A stretch of 52,698 nt of DNA from Candidatus Physcousia equi (GCA_018065005.1 JAGHUD010000034.1:1-52698); one strand, 5' to 3'. Shown: positions 24,801 to 33,105, numbered from the stretch's first letter. Made by a program: numbers and translations. Notes: generated by a model from the letters alone, not told the origin.

Positions 24801-25731
24801 CACCCGAGAACAGTTCTTGTTCGTCTCGCCCAAAGGCGATGCTTTCATCGACCAGCTCGTGCGCTTCAGCAATCAGTATCAGCAGACCATGCAGGAGGCG
24901 CAATACTCACTCTTCGGCATGGATGCTGTCGAGGTGAACACGCCGCGCATCCCCGAGGCAGAATCCTGGAGCGACATCGAGCGCCTCAACAAAGAACGTG
25001 AGCTCGTGGGCATCTATCTTTCTGCCCATCCGCTCGACGAGTATAAGGTCATACTCAACGGACTCTGCAACCTGCACATGGAACAAATGGCGAACCTCAC
25101 GGCATTCGCCAACCAAGAAGTGCGACTCGGCGGCATCGTCACCAACCTCCGCACCGGCATGACCAAGAAGGGAAACCAATTCGGCATTGCCACCATCGAA
25201 GACTACTCTGGCTCTGGCGAGATTGCGCTCTTCGGAAATGAATGGGTCAACTGGTCGAAATACATGGTAGTCGGATATTCGCTCTACATTACCGCTCGCG
25301 TGCAGCCTAAGCAGTACAGACCCGAAGAACTAGAATTGCACATCACACAGATCTCGCTCCTCAACGATGTGAAGGACACACTCGTGCAAGGACTCACACT
25401 GACCATTCCACTCGGAACGGCATCCACCGACCAGGAGCAGGACTTCAGCACCTCTTCCGCCGACCCAGATGCCGACCCCGACGACATGCCCGACACGGTC
25501 TCCACCAGCGGTGCGCCCACCATCGGTTCTCCGGTTCTGAACAACAACCTCGTTGCTTCCCTCTCCGAGTATGTGCGCAAGCATCCTGGCAGAGTGGCAC
25601 TTCGCTTTCGCTTCATCGACACCGATGGCAGACAGCAGCTTGCCATGAGGTCGCCCACCTCCATCAGCATCACCTCCGACTTCATCCGCATACTCGACGA
25701 AACAGATGGTCTGAGCTATGCCATTGAATAA
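21844..25731 (+). CDS. dnaE: DNA polymerase III subunit alpha
   Basis: The replicative polymerase. The 1295-residue product opens with a PHP domain (HIHVHTDYSLLDGM, metal-type His pair, about 1-280). The palm follows, with VGPGRGSAAGSVVAYCLG (about 450) and PDIDTDFDDDGRG (about 490), which holds catalytic aspartates. The fingers/tau-binding region includes YRPGPMDYIPSFIRRKNG, and a helix-hairpin-helix part lies around 920-980. An OB-fold sits near 1090-1160 (VRLGGIVTNLRTGMTKKGNQ). A segment of about 80 residues around 310-390 is an insertion typical of Bacteroidetes DnaE. The C-terminus (about 1195-1220) has an acidic Asp/Pro linker. Confidence 0.98.
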   Translation: MQDFVHIHVHTDYSLLDGMSKIPKMVDKAVENGMRGIAVTDHGNMLGIKELFDYCNKVNKGRKKEGLEPFKPIFGCEMYVARRGDKTLTKGKQDQSGWHLVVLAKNEVGYRNLINLVSRSWVDGYYMRPRTDHKDLEQFHEGLIICSACIGGEVPKKILSGNVQAAEDAILWFKKIWGDDYYLEIQRHEVKNPTLRANRETYELQKQCNPVIVELARKHQVKLVCTNDCHFVDEEDGDAHEILLCLATGKKLDDPHMLYTKQEWFKTREEMNEIFSDIPDALANTCEILDKVEFYNIESDPIMPFYPIPGEFGTEEQWRQTFGEADLLREFTSDENGANPMPEEEGRKKIQKLGGFEKLYRIKFEADYLGKLGYEGASRLYGTGYAEIPNDHALQPDELSAWAAKHGIAKEVDDRIRFELHIMKTMGFPGYFLIVQDFINSARQELGVWVGPGRGSAAGSVVAYCLGITKIDPMRYDLLFERFLNPDRISLPDIDTDFDDDGRGKVLQWVMDKYGHENCAHIITYGSMAAKNAIKDVARVLGYPLSQTNALCKAMPDRLPDGMKPKLVNYLKHTPELQQAAASKDEREANTIKYALRLEGTTRNTGIHACGFIICRDPISQHVPVSTADDPDFANVKTPVTQYDGHVIESTGLIKMDFLGLKTLSQMKEACRVIKEAHGVDIDLDTIPIDDPLTFKLYQEGRTVGTFQFESAGMQKYLKELHPTVFEDLIAMNALYRPGPMDYIPSFIRRKNGLEPITYDLPVMEKYLKDTYGITVYQEQVMLLSRLLANFTRGESDALRKAMGKKKKDIVDAMKPKFIEGGTKNGHDAKILEKIWSDWEKFASYAFNKSHAACYSWVSYQTAYLKAHYPSEFMAALMTRAKDDIKEITKLQAECKALKIEVLGPDVNESYCDFGVNKKGQIRYGLTAIKGLGAQAANVIVAERAKGGEYTHIFDFLQRVPMSAVKSSGMKVLALSGAFDTFHNQITREQFLFVSPKGDAFIDQLVRFSNQYQQTMQEAQYSLFGMDAVEVNTPRIPEAESWSDIERLNKERELVGIYLSAHPLDEYKVILNGLCNLHMEQMANLTAFANQEVRLGGIVTNLRTGMTKKGNQFGIATIEDYSGSGEIALFGNEWVNWSKYMVVGYSLYITARVQPKQYRPEELELHITQISLLNDVKDTLVQGLTLTIPLGTASTDQEQDFSTSSADPDADPDDMPDTVSTSGAPTIGSPVLNNNLVASLSEYVRKHPGRVALRFRFIDTDGRQQLAMRSPTSISITSDFIRILDETDGLSYAIE

Positions 25732-25855
25732 GGAAGAGAAACTGCGTACCGTTTATACCACTAAACAGGAAAAGGAACATTGCATACCGTTTAATAGGAA
25801 GAGGTACACAGCCTTTCGTTTATGTCTAATGAACAAGAAAAGGGAACATGGCGAT
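25731..25855. repeat. degenerate A/G-rich direct repeat between dnaE and trxA
   Basis: Blocks starting AGGAARAG occur at 25731, 25767 and 25796, with a weaker one near 25835. Two are followed by the similar TGCGTACCGTTTA and TGCATACCGTTTA. Spacing is 29-39 bases. It looks like a decayed tandem repeat. Confidence 0.5.
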
Positions 25856-25902
25856 TACAAGAGAAAACAGAAACAATAAATAACCAAAAAACAGAAGAAA
25901 AT

Positions 25903-26217
25903 ATGTTACAGATTAATGACAGCAACTACGAAGAACTCGTATCACAGAACAAGCCCATGGTGCTCGACTTTTGGGCCACTTGGTGTGGACCCTGCAAAAA
26001 GGTAGCCCCCATCGTTGAAGCACTTGCCAACGACTATGAGGGTCAAGCCATCATTGGCAAGGTCGACATCGAAGAAAGCGAAGACCTCCCCATGAAGTTC
26101 GGAGTACGCAACATCCCCACCATCCTCTTCATCAAGAACGGCGAGGTAGTCGACAAGCAAGTTGGCGCAGCGCCACGTCCCGTGCTCGAAGAGAAGCTGA
26201 AAGCTATTCTTCAGTAA
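25903..26217 (+). CDS. trxA: thioredoxin
   Basis: A 104-residue cytoplasmic thioredoxin that reduces protein disulfides. The active site WCGPC is at Cys28/Cys31, within VLDFWATWCGPCKK, and the cis-proline loop is NIPTILF. The ATG at 25903 gives the standard family length; an upstream in-frame ATG at 25822 would add 27 residues of low-complexity sequence translated from a repeat region and is rejected. It follows dnaE by 171 bases, as is common in Bacteroidales. Confidence 0.96.
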   Translation: MLQINDSNYEELVSQNKPMVLDFWATWCGPCKKVAPIVEALANDYEGQAIIGKVDIEESEDLPMKFGVRNIPTILFIKNGEVVDKQVGAAPRPVLEEKLKAILQ

Positions 26218-26310
26218 GGGTGACGACTCCACCCCCTGAGCATCTCTGCTCATGTCTCGTTTGAATCGCCCGTCAGCGAGACACGAGGAGTAAAATGAGA
26301 GAGGGGGGAC

Positions 26311-26360
26311 GGGCATGTGTGCAGCCACCTATGCCGCCCTTCGGTGAAACACGCATGCCC
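26311..26360 (+). terminator. hairpin after trxA, possible terminator
   Basis: GGGCATG (26311-26317) pairs with CATGCCC (26354-26360), extended by imperfect flanking pairs, about 95 bases after the trxA stop. There is no T-run; it may be only a weak terminator. Confidence 0.3.
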
Positions 26361-26473
26361 CTCCTTCTCCTCACTCATCGATAGGCAACGCCCTCGTCTC
26401 AGCGGACAACAGGACGTGCTCAACCGAGACACCCCAAACAGAAATCACACCACACACCCCACCAAGCCACTCT

Positions 26474-26791
26474 ATGGAACTAAACGAAGAACTGCTCTTT
26501 GCGGAAGAAGACCGCCAGGTCGTGGAGTTCATCAAGAACTACCTGCCTCAGGATGTGAAGGAACGCTTCAGTGAAGACAACATCTACTACATGCTCGACC
26601 TCTTTGCCGAATACTGCGAAAAAAGCGGTGTCTTCGACACAGAGGACGAAGACGCAGACAGTGAAATCGACGTGGAAGAAGCTGCCAAATACATGGCACG
26701 CCTTGCCAAAAAAGAAGACATGGGCAACTTCGACCCCGAAGACATCCGCTGGATTGTCGAAGGCGAACTCGAATACGAAGGGGGCGAGTGA
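26474..26791 (+). CDS. small acidic protein, unknown function
   Basis: A 105-residue strongly acidic protein without signal peptide or membrane helix. Visible features are LFAEEDRQVVEFIKNYLPQDV, YYMLDLFAEYCEKSG, an Asp/Glu tract around residues 55-72, and a C-terminal FDPEDIRWIVEGELEYE. It appears to belong to a conserved Bacteroidales family found near trxA/dnaE, but I know no function. It is helical by appearance and might be a protein-binding adaptor. The gap of 256 bases to trxA and the hairpin in it suggest a separate transcript. Confidence 0.8.
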   Translation: MELNEELLFAEEDRQVVEFIKNYLPQDVKERFSEDNIYYMLDLFAEYCEKSGVFDTEDEDADSEIDVEEAAKYMARLAKKEDMGNFDPEDIRWIVEGELEYEGGE

Positions 26792-26835
26792 GGCATCTGT
26801 GCCGCACTCAGTCCGCGCCTTCCACATTTTTCTTT

Positions 26836-27498
26836 CTAATCTTTTCCCCCATACGCCAGGTCGCCAGCATCACCCAGACCTGGCACAATGTATTTGTGCT
26901 CATTGAGCAACGGATCCACCACAGCACACCACAGCGTGATGTCGTCGCGCTGTGCAAAGACCTTTTGCAGATGTGCCACACCCTGCTCGCTGGCAATGAT
27001 GCAAGCCAGGTGCACCGTTGATGGCGTGCCCTTGGTGCAGAAAGCCTTCAGCGCCAACTCCATGCTCTCGCCCGTGGCGAGCATCGGGTCGGCAATGATG
27101 AGCGTGCGCCCATCCAGACAAGGCGAAGCCAGATACTCGATGCACACCTCCACCTCACTGCACTTCTCATCCTTATAGTAGCGATATGCCGACACAAAAG
27201 CGTTGCCGGCACCATCCAGCATGTCGAGCATGCCCTCATGCATGGGCAGTCCGGCACGAAACACCGTGCCCACCACCACATCGTTGTCTGGCGTGAGCGC
27301 CTGCGCCACCCCGAGAGGCGTAGTTACAGACTTCTCCGAATAGTCAAACGTGCGCGCTATCTCATACGCCATGCACTGCCCCAGACGGCGCAGATTCTGG
27401 CGGAAGCGCATGCGGTCGGTCTGCACGTCGACGTGGCGCAACTCGGCAACAAACTGATTGACGAGCGTTGACTGAAGTGAAAGGTTGATGGTCTTCAT
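26836..27498 (-). CDS. upp: uracil phosphoribosyltransferase
   Basis: Upp salvages uracil to UMP using PRPP in the cytoplasm. The 220-residue product has the PRPP-binding DPMLATGESMELALKAF (about 137-153) and the C-terminal uracil-binding GLGDAGDLAYG. Residues 69-76 (LTPDNDVV) and the following GTVFRAGLPMHEGMLDML carry the flexible loop region. The ATG at 27496-27498 (MKTINLSLQSTLVNQ) is chosen over a frame starting 22 codons earlier, because that extension lacks family resemblance. It is convergent with the small acidic protein gene. Confidence 0.95.
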   Translation of the reverse strand: MKTINLSLQSTLVNQFVAELRHVDVQTDRMRFRQNLRRLGQCMAYEIARTFDYSEKSVTTPLGVAQALTPDNDVVVGTVFRAGLPMHEGMLDMLDGAGNAFVSAYRYYKDEKCSEVEVCIEYLASPCLDGRTLIIADPMLATGESMELALKAFCTKGTPSTVHLACIIASEQGVAHLQKVFAQRDDITLWCAVVDPLLNEHKYIVPGLGDAGDLAYGGKD

Positions 27499-27587
27499 GG
27501 CAACTAACAGCAAAAAGTTCAAAAAAGCAGGAAGCGCGTCACGCCCCAAGGTGTGCCGCCGCACTATACCGCGATAGTACGTTCACC

Positions 27588-27596
27588 GCAAATTTA
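27588..27596 (-). promoter_or_regulatory. promoter -7 box for upp
   Basis: Minus-strand TAAATTTGC fits TAnnTTTG, about 90 bases before the upp start. Confidence 0.6.
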
Positions 27597-27701
27597 GGCA
27601 AAAAAAGAACAAACGAAACAGCAAAACTTAATAAAATCATAAAAAGGGGCATGGATTGATAAAAAAGTTAAAAATCGCTTTATCGTTTCACAGAAAGTTT
27701 G

Positions 27702-27710
27702 TACCTTTGC
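27702..27710 (+). promoter_or_regulatory. promoter -7 box for pckA
   Basis: TACCTTTGC matches the consensus, with TTTC/TTTG-like elements upstream. The leader to pckA would be close to 95 bases. Confidence 0.7.
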
Positions 27711-27809
27711 GATGCCTAAGGTAGGGACTTGCGCGAACAGCCCCCCCCCTGCGACAAGGCAGAGTGAGTTGTAAAAACAATTTATAAACCAACTTAATAC
27801 TTAAAACCA

Positions 27810-29411
27810 ATGGCAACATTAGATTTGACTAAGTACGGCATCACCGGTTCTACCGTGATCGCCCACAACCCCTCCTACGAGGTACTCTTCGCCGAGGAGA
27901 CCAAGGCTGGCCTCGAAGGATATGAGGTAGGTCAGAACACCGAGCTCAACGCTGTGAACGTGATGACCGGTATCTACACCGGCCGCAGCCCCAAGGACAA
28001 GTACATCGTCATGGACGAGAACTCAAAGAACACCGTATGGTGGACCAGCGAGGAGTACAAGAACGACAACCACCCCATGAGCGAAGAGGTATGGGCAACC
28101 GTTAAGGAGCTCGCCGTTAAGGAGCTCTGCAACAAGACCCTCTACGTCGTAGACGCATTCTGCGGTGCCAACAAGGACACCCGCATGGCTGTTCGCTTCA
28201 TCGTTGAGGTGGCATGGCAGGCACACTTCGTGACCAACATGTTCATCCAGCCCACTGCTGAGGAGCTCGAGAACTTTGAGCCCAACTTCGTCATCTACAA
28301 CGCAAGCAAGGCAAAGGTGAGCAACTACGCTGAACTCGGTCTCAACAGCGAGACTTGCGTAGCCTTCAACACCACCTCACGCGAGCAGGTGATCATCAAC
28401 ACCTGGTACGGCGGTGAGGTGAAGAAGGGTATGTTCTCTATGATGAACTACTACCTCCCCCTCCAGGGCATCGCTTCAATGCACTGCTCAGCCAACTGCG
28501 ACATGAACGGCGAGAACACCGCCATCTTCTTCGGTCTCTCTGGCACCGGCAAGACCACCCTCTCTACCGACCCCAAGCGTCGCCTCATCGGTGACGACGA
28601 GCACGGTTGGGACGACAACGGCGTCTTCAACTTCGAAGGTGGTTGCTACGCTAAGGTGATTGGCCTCTCTAAGGAGCACGAGCCCGACATCTACAACGCT
28701 ATCAAGCGCAACGCCCTCCTCGAGAACGTTACCGTGGCTGCCGATGGCAAGATCGACTTCAACGACAAGAGCGTCACCGAGAACACCCGCGTTTCTTACC
28801 CCATCAACCACATCAACAACATCCAGCCCGGCAGCTCAGCTCCCGCAGCAAAGAATGTCATCTTCCTCAGCGCTGATGCATTCGGCGTACTGCCTCCCGT
28901 GAGCATCCTCACTCCCGAGCAGACTCAGTACTACTTCCTCTCAGGTTTCACCGCTAAGCTCGCAGGCACAGAGCGTGGCATCACCGAGCCCACTCCCACC
29001 TTCTCAGCTTGCTTCGGTCAGGCATTCCTCGAGTTGCACCCCACAAAGTATGCTGAGGAACTTGTGAAGAAGATGGTTGCCAACGACGCTAAGGCTTACC
29101 TCGTCAACACTGGTTGGAACGGTACTGGCAAGCGTATCTCAATTCCCGATACTCGTGGCATCATCGACGCTATCCTCGATGGCAGCATCCTGAAGGCTGA
29201 GACCAAGAAGATCCCCATGTTCGACTTCGAGGTTCCCACCAATCTGCCTAACGTCAACCCCGCCATCCTCGACCCCCGCGACACCTACGCAGATGCTGCT
29301 GAGTGGGAAGAGAAGGCTAAGGACTTGGCTGCTCGCTTCATCAAGAACTTCGCCAAGTACACCACCAACGAGGCTGGTAAGGCTCTCGTTGCTGCTGGTC
29401 CCCAGCTCTAA
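27810..29411 (+). CDS. pckA: phosphoenolpyruvate carboxykinase (ATP)
   Basis: This enzyme interconverts oxaloacetate plus ATP with phosphoenolpyruvate, CO2 and ADP. In gut and oral Bacteroidetes it is thought to run mainly toward oxaloacetate for succinate and propionate fermentation. The 533-residue product shows the substrate site [10 protein letters not shown]. Residues [20 protein letters not shown] lead into the kinase P-loop [11 protein letters not shown] (about 243-253), and the metal site is in [21 protein letters not shown]. Codon usage is heavily biased to a few codons (GAG, AAC, CTC), which fits very high expression. It has its own promoter and a strong terminator. Confidence 0.98.
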   Translation: MATLDLTKYGITGSTVIAHNPSYEVLFAEETKAGLEGYEVGQNTELNAVNVMTGIYTGRSPKDKYIVMDENSKNTVWWTSEEYKNDNHPMSEEVWATVKELAVKELCNKTLYVVDAFCGANKDTRMAVRFIVEVAWQAHFVTNMFIQPTAEELENFEPNFVIYNASKAKVSNYAELGLNSETCVAFNTTSREQVIINTWYGGEVKKGMFSMMNYYLPLQGIASMHCSANCDMNGENTAIFFGLSGTGKTTLSTDPKRRLIGDDEHGWDDNGVFNFEGGCYAKVIGLSKEHEPDIYNAIKRNALLENVTVAADGKIDFNDKSVTENTRVSYPINHINNIQPGSSAPAAKNVIFLSADAFGVLPPVSILTPEQTQYYFLSGFTAKLAGTERGITEPTPTFSACFGQAFLELHPTKYAEELVKKMVANDAKAYLVNTGWNGTGKRISIPDTRGIIDAILDGSILKAETKKIPMFDFEVPTNLPNVNPAILDPRDTYADAAEWEEKAKDLAARFIKNFAKYTTNEAGKALVAAGPQL

Positions 29412-29454
29412 CATCCAGTGCTGCTCGTTCGAGTCAGCCGAAAGATACAATAAC

Positions 29455-29488
29455 AAAGCCGCCCTGCAATCGTGGGGCGGCTTTTTTT
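29455..29488 (+). terminator. intrinsic terminator after pckA
   Basis: A perfect 10-bp stem AAAGCCGCCC / GGGCGGCTTT with a 10-base loop is followed by T7. Confidence 0.95.
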
Positions 29489-29617
29489 GTGGCAGATACC
29501 CCAAGGCGTCGCTACCGCTTTGGCATTGGGCTAATTGCTGCAAGCCTTTCAGCCTATTTACCGGACACGAATAATTTTCTCTTGCCAAACAACAACAACA
29601 ATAAACTATTCGATTCA

Positions 29618-29722
29618 GTTTCTGCTACGGAAACTAAAAGTTTCTGCTACGGAAACCAAAAGTTTCTGCTACGGAAACCAAAGGTTTCTGCTGCAGAAAC
29701 AAAAAGTTTCTGCAGCAGAAAC
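29618..29722. repeat. palindromic 22-bp repeat array, locus 2
   Basis: Five copies of GTTTCTGCtaCgGAAAC-type palindromes start at 29618, 29640, 29662, 29684 and 29706, each exactly 22 bases apart. The first three have a CGG variant arm; the last two are perfect (centres CTG and CAG). Spacers are TAAAA, CAAAA, CAAAG and AAAAA. The array lies between the terminators of two convergent genes. Confidence 0.97.
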
Positions 29723-29754
29723 AAAAATGACGTATCACGCAAAGGTGAGACAAA

Positions 29755-29789
29755 CAAAAAAGGCATCCGCCCCGATAAGGACGAATGCC
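29755..29789 (-). terminator. terminator after the OmpA-family gene
   Basis: On the minus strand GGCAT...ATGCC (arms within 29762-29789), with further internal pairs around a short loop, is followed by a T-run (29755-29761). Confidence 0.85.
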
Positions 29790-29812
29790 ATTTTTTATTC
29801 GTTGTTCTCAGA

Positions 29813-31021
29813 TTACTGAACGCGCACGCGACGCTCAGAAGTCTTGAACTTCTTCGTAACAATCTTCTTGGGAACGTTGTAGACACCGTGACCGGTGATG
29901 ATGCTGACACGGTTCTTGTCGTTCTCGCCGGGATAGGGCTGAACAGCATCACCCTTCCACTCAGTCTTCTTGATCATCTTGGGATCTACACCCTTCTCGA
30001 TGAGTGCACGGCGGGTCTTGTCGGCACGCTGCTTTGAGTAGCCCAGGTTGAGCTTAGCATTACCGGTGCCCTTGTCGGCATAAGAAGTGATGGTGACCTC
30101 ACCATTCTGCACCGTCTTGAGGAACTCAGCCACAGCAGCGATCTGCTCGTCGGTGGTGCCCACCTCGCTCTCGCGGATGGTGAAGAAGATGCGCTTGTCG
30201 ATGTCGCGCTCGCGGATGTCATCCTCATAGGTAACCTCGTCGTACCAGGTGGTGTCGACAACAGTGGTCCAAACCTCTTCTTTTGGCTTGGGCTCCTTGT
30301 AGGCAGCAATCAGTCGGTCGTACTCAGCCAGCTGAGCCTTGAGCTTAGCAGTTCCGTCGCCGCCCATGCGGAAGTTGAAACCGATCTTGAAGAAACCATA
30401 GTTTCTGTTGCTCAGGTCAACGCCGAAACCTTCCTTCTCGGGATCGTAGAACATGTAGCCCAGAGCCAGCTTGAGGTCGATTTTGGGAGTGATGCGATAG
30501 TAAGCACCCACCTGAGGTTCGAGCATGAGTGCGTTGGGGAAGCCATTCATGTGGTAGGGGATCATGTCAGCAGCCTTCGTTACAGACCACATGTATCCAC
30601 CACGTGCCTCGCCGAAGACAGACCACTTCTGGTTCTTGGTGTTCCAGCGATAGGTGAGGTCGAGCAGCAAGGGGATGCTCTGGTTCACGCTACCGATCAT
30701 GTTGTGCACATAACCTGAAGCCAAGCCCAGATACCAGTTGCTATTGAAGTTGTAGCCAAGACCAAAGTTGATGAGACCACCTTCTTCTGACTTGGTAATA
30801 CCGTTGCCGTCTTCCTTGGTGAAGCCGAGACCGCCCTTAAAGTTGTTCACATACTGAGCATCAAGGCGAATTTCGAATTTCTTGGCGATGCCATCATCCT
30901 TGATTTTGTCGAGCTGCGACTGAACCTCAGTGCGCTTAGCGATGAGCTCTGCCTTGGTCTGAGCGCTCACGGCACTCACACCCATCAAAGCCACAGCGAA
31001 AAGGGTAAAAATTTTCTTCAT
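29813..31021 (-). CDS. OmpA-family outer-membrane protein
   Basis: A 402-residue outer-membrane protein. Signal peptide 1-20 (ending GVSAVSA) is followed by a short coiled coil (KAELIAKRTEVQSQLDKIKD) and a beta-barrel at about 45-230 ending FKIGFNFRMGG. A second coiled coil (AKLKAQLAEYDRLIAAYKE) comes next, then an OmpA-like peptidoglycan-binding domain (about 280-375). Its ITSYADKGTGNAKLNLGYSK and QRADKTRRAL match the domain's NxxLSxxRA motif. Such proteins anchor the outer membrane to the cell wall. Codon bias is strong, suggesting an abundant protein. The C-terminal tail is basic (KKIVTKKFKTSERRVRVQ). It has its own promoter and terminator. Confidence 0.93.
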   Translation of the reverse strand: MKKIFTLFAVALMGVSAVSAQTKAELIAKRTEVQSQLDKIKDDGIAKKFEIRLDAQYVNNFKGGLGFTKEDGNGITKSEEGGLINFGLGYNFNSNWYLGLASGYVHNMIGSVNQSIPLLLDLTYRWNTKNQKWSVFGEARGGYMWSVTKAADMIPYHMNGFPNALMLEPQVGAYYRITPKIDLKLALGYMFYDPEKEGFGVDLSNRNYGFFKIGFNFRMGGDGTAKLKAQLAEYDRLIAAYKEPKPKEEVWTTVVDTTWYDEVTYEDDIRERDIDKRIFFTIRESEVGTTDEQIAAVAEFLKTVQNGEVTITSYADKGTGNAKLNLGYSKQRADKTRRALIEKGVDPKMIKKTEWKGDAVQPYPGENDKNRVSIITGHGVYNVPKKIVTKKFKTSERRVRVQ

Positions 31022-31062
31022 AGTTTATTTAAAAATTAATGTTGAATTTAGGTTATTGGGCA

Positions 31063-31070
31063 CAAAGGTA
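31063..31070 (-). promoter_or_regulatory. promoter -7 box for the OmpA-family gene
   Basis: Minus-strand TACCTTTG matches TAnnTTTG, 41 bases before the start codon. Confidence 0.7.
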
Positions 31071-31184
31071 ATATAATTTTACGAAACCGCCACCCTATTT
31101 ATTGAAAAAATAAAGAAATAGGCGTTTTTTTTGTAAAAAATTATGATTCGCGAGCAGAATAAATGGTATTCTCGAAAAAAGTCG

Positions 31185-31193
31185 TAACTTTGC
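31185..31193 (+). promoter_or_regulatory. promoter -7 box for the C10 peptidase pseudogene
   Basis: TAACTTTGC matches the consensus. The 19 bases AAAAAAGTCGTAACTTTGC (31175-31193) are identical to the dsbD promoter at 33960-33978. Confidence 0.65.
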
Positions 31194-31253
31194 AGTAGAT
31201 TGGAGAAATATGTGGATGCAGTCATAATGTGCCACCTTTTTCCTTTACTCCGC

Positions 31254-31330
31254 CGACAAAACTAAACCGTAACGAATCTTACCGGCAAGACTAAACCCTA
31301 ACTACACTTTATCACAAACTAAACTCTACC
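31254..31330. repeat. degenerate 29-bp repeat in the C10 leader, three copies
   Basis: ACTAAAC occurs at 31261, 31290 and 31318 (spacing 29 and 28), within partly conserved units such as CGACAAAACTAAACCGTAAC and CGGCAAGACTAAACCCTAAC. It lies between the promoter box and the start codon. Confidence 0.6.
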
Positions 31331-31341
31331 TTCACTATTCA

Positions 31342-32846
31342 ATGCTCCACATCAAACACCTCTCGGCTGCCGCGCTGCTATGCGCCGTTTCGCTCACAGT
31401 GAGTGCCGACCCCATCGACCTCAACCAAGCCCTTCAGAAGGTGCAGAAGTTCCGCCAGAGCACCGCAGCGCCCAACGGTATGCGCAAGGCAGCCGTATGG
31501 CAAGTTAGACGAGCGCTATCACGCATGTCTACACAGAGAACACCACAAGCGGCGAGCCAGCCGTCTATGCTTTCAGCATGGGCAGCGAAGGCTTCGTGTT
31601 GGCATCAGCCGACGACAACGCGGTAGAAATCTTAGGCTATAGCGACGAGGGCAAGTTCGACCCCAACAACATCCCCGACTGCATGAAGTTTCTCATGGAG
31701 TGCTACGCCCGACAGATCAGTTCGTTGAGCGAAACATCCGCTGCCCCCCAGAAGACGATAGCAAGAACGCAGAGTACAGAAGTCATCCAGCCCCTGCTCG
31801 GCAATCTCAAGTGGGACCAGATGCCGCCCAACAACCTCAAGTGCCCACTCACAGTGGGTGGCAGCAGCAACAGCCAGTACAACGGCGGCAGGGCTGCCAC
31901 AGGTTGTGTGACCACAGCATTGGCGCAGGTGATGTACTACCACAAGCACCCCAAACAAGGCTACGGCTCTATCGAGTTTGACGTGACAGAAGGAGTCGGC
32001 AAGGCAAAGTGGTCGGTAGACCTCTACAACGACGCCTATCATTGGGAGTCGATGGCTACCCACAAGGACTATTTTGCCAAGTCTGGTTCCAGCTATAACC
32101 TGAGCAACCAAGGCGTGAACGATGTGGCGACACTCATGCGCGACCTCGGCATGGCACTGCGCACCTCCTACGGTCCTGCCAGTGGTTCGGTACGCACCCG
32201 ACTGATTCCTGCCATCATCAACTATTTCGACTACAACGCAGAGAGCATCGAGTTGGTGGAGATGAAGAAGATAGGTTAGGAAGCATTTGAGGAGCGCATC
32301 CTTCAGAAGCTGCGCGCCAAGCGACCCGTCTACATGGAAGGCTCTCCTGGCAAGTATCAGGGCGGTCATGCCTTCGTGTGCGACGGCAACGACGGCAACG
32401 GCCGGTTCCACGAGAAGTTCGACCCCAACGTGCATCTCTATCTAGCACGCCGCACCAACGCAACCTGGGAGTATGACCTGGCTGGCAGCTGCCTGCTTTA
32501 TGCCGGAAACAACTACACCATAGTTGGTACGCCTGCCAACTCCAATGCCACCGTGCGCGAAGCGGTGACCATTCGTCCCCTCTCAGGCTGGAACCGCGTC
32601 ACCATCACCTGCACAGCCCCCGACGGTGTGACGAAGGATGCCTACCACGTCATCCTGATTGGCGACGGCAACAACAGCGGAGCCGTTGACAACCGTCAGC
32701 CCACTGCCACTGACCTCTTCATGTGGATTCAGATGACGCAGCCCGACTACGGCTATCGTGAGTGCAATCCCAACGACACCTACTTCAACAAGATGCTGCG
32801 CAGGGAGCTCTTCGACGAACTTGTCAACAAGATTCTGAAGAAATAA
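31342..32846 (+). pseudogene. C10-family (streptopain-like) cysteine peptidase, broken
   Basis: The region encodes a secreted C10 peptidase of about 500 residues in pieces. The first frame (31342-31626) gives a signal peptide (IKHLSAAALLCAVSLTVSA) and the start of the propeptide. At about 31495-31530 the frame is lost, apparently by two one-base insertions. The next frame continues GEPAVYAFSMGSEGFVLASADDN and holds the catalytic Cys in AATGCVTTALAQVMYYHKHP (codon 31905-31907). A TAG at 32277-32279 interrupts the same frame. Beyond it the catalytic His survives in GGHAFVCDG (codon 32367-32369), and the sequence reads to NKILKK. A promoter, a leader and a 3' hairpin are still present, so the decay looks recent; sequencing error cannot be excluded. 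Confidence 0.85.
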
Positions 32847-32889
32847 CACCTGCACACGTCTGACACCACAGGTGGACAGATACGCATAA

Positions 32890-32932
32890 AGGCGCAAAGG
32901 CACGGAACATCATGTTTCGCACCTTTGCGCCT
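32890..32932 (+). terminator. hairpin after the C10 pseudogene
   Basis: An 11-bp perfect stem (AGGCGCAAAGG / CCTTTGCGCCT, arms 32890-32900 and 32922-32932) with a partly paired loop lies 44 bases after the stop. Only a mixed CTTGCGTTTCT tract follows, so termination strength is unclear. Confidence 0.55.
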
Positions 32933-32983
32933 CTTGCGTTTCTGCTATACTACTTGTGTGGGGAGGGGGGAGGTGACCTTTCT

Positions 32984-33052
32984 GGTGGTCATCGGAAGAG
33001 GGTAAAGGCAGTCAACGAAAGAGCGTGAAGGTGGTCAACGAAAGAGGGTGCC
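32984..33052. repeat. 23-bp tandem repeat, three copies
   Basis: Three units of 23 bases (32984, 33007, 33030) share GG(T/C)(G/A)GTCAACGAAAGAGGGT with few differences. They lie upstream of the TlpA-like gene promoter. Confidence 0.75.
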
Positions 33053-33096
33053 GGCAGTTTTTTGGTTCAAAATTTGGTCGTTTGCTCATTTATATC

Positions 33097-33105
33097 TAAT
33101 TTTGC
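33097..33105 (+). promoter_or_regulatory. promoter -7 box for the TlpA-like gene
   Basis: TAATTTTGC matches the consensus; TTTGC lies about 20 bases upstream. The leader is about 95 bases. Confidence 0.65.

Larger units (their letters stand above)
27499..27809. other. 311-base divergent gap between upp and pckA
   Basis: It contains promoter boxes for upp (27588-27596, minus) and pckA (27702-27710, plus), and a pckA leader of about 95 bases with an 8-base C-run (27741-27748). No gene or clear riboswitch is seen. Confidence 0.6.
29412..29812. other. 401-base convergent gap between pckA and ompA-like gene
   Basis: It holds the pckA terminator (29455-29488), the second palindromic repeat array (29618-29722) and the terminator of the OmpA-family gene (29755-29789, minus). 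Open frames crossing the array are repeat artefacts. Nothing else is evident. Confidence 0.7.
31022..31341. other. 320-base divergent gap between ompA-like gene and C10 pseudogene
   Basis: It contains the ompA-like promoter (31063-31070, minus), an A/T-rich spacer, the promoter of the C10 pseudogene (31185-31193, plus) and a leader carrying a degenerate 29-bp repeat (31254-31330). No coding sequence is seen. Confidence 0.6.

Noticed and set aside
25822..25902. N-terminal extension of thioredoxin
   Set aside because: The added 27 residues come from a degenerate A/G-rich repeat and give a length outside the family norm.
27741..27748. C-run in the pckA leader as a phase-variation switch
   Set aside because: It lies in the untranslated leader well after the promoter box and before the start codon, with no visible promoter spacing or frame effect.
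29489..30037. Open frame of 182 codons running through the 22-bp array at 29618-29722
   Set aside because: The translated sequence is a by-product of the repeat (three frames of the 22-mer in turn) and then runs antisense into the OmpA-family gene.
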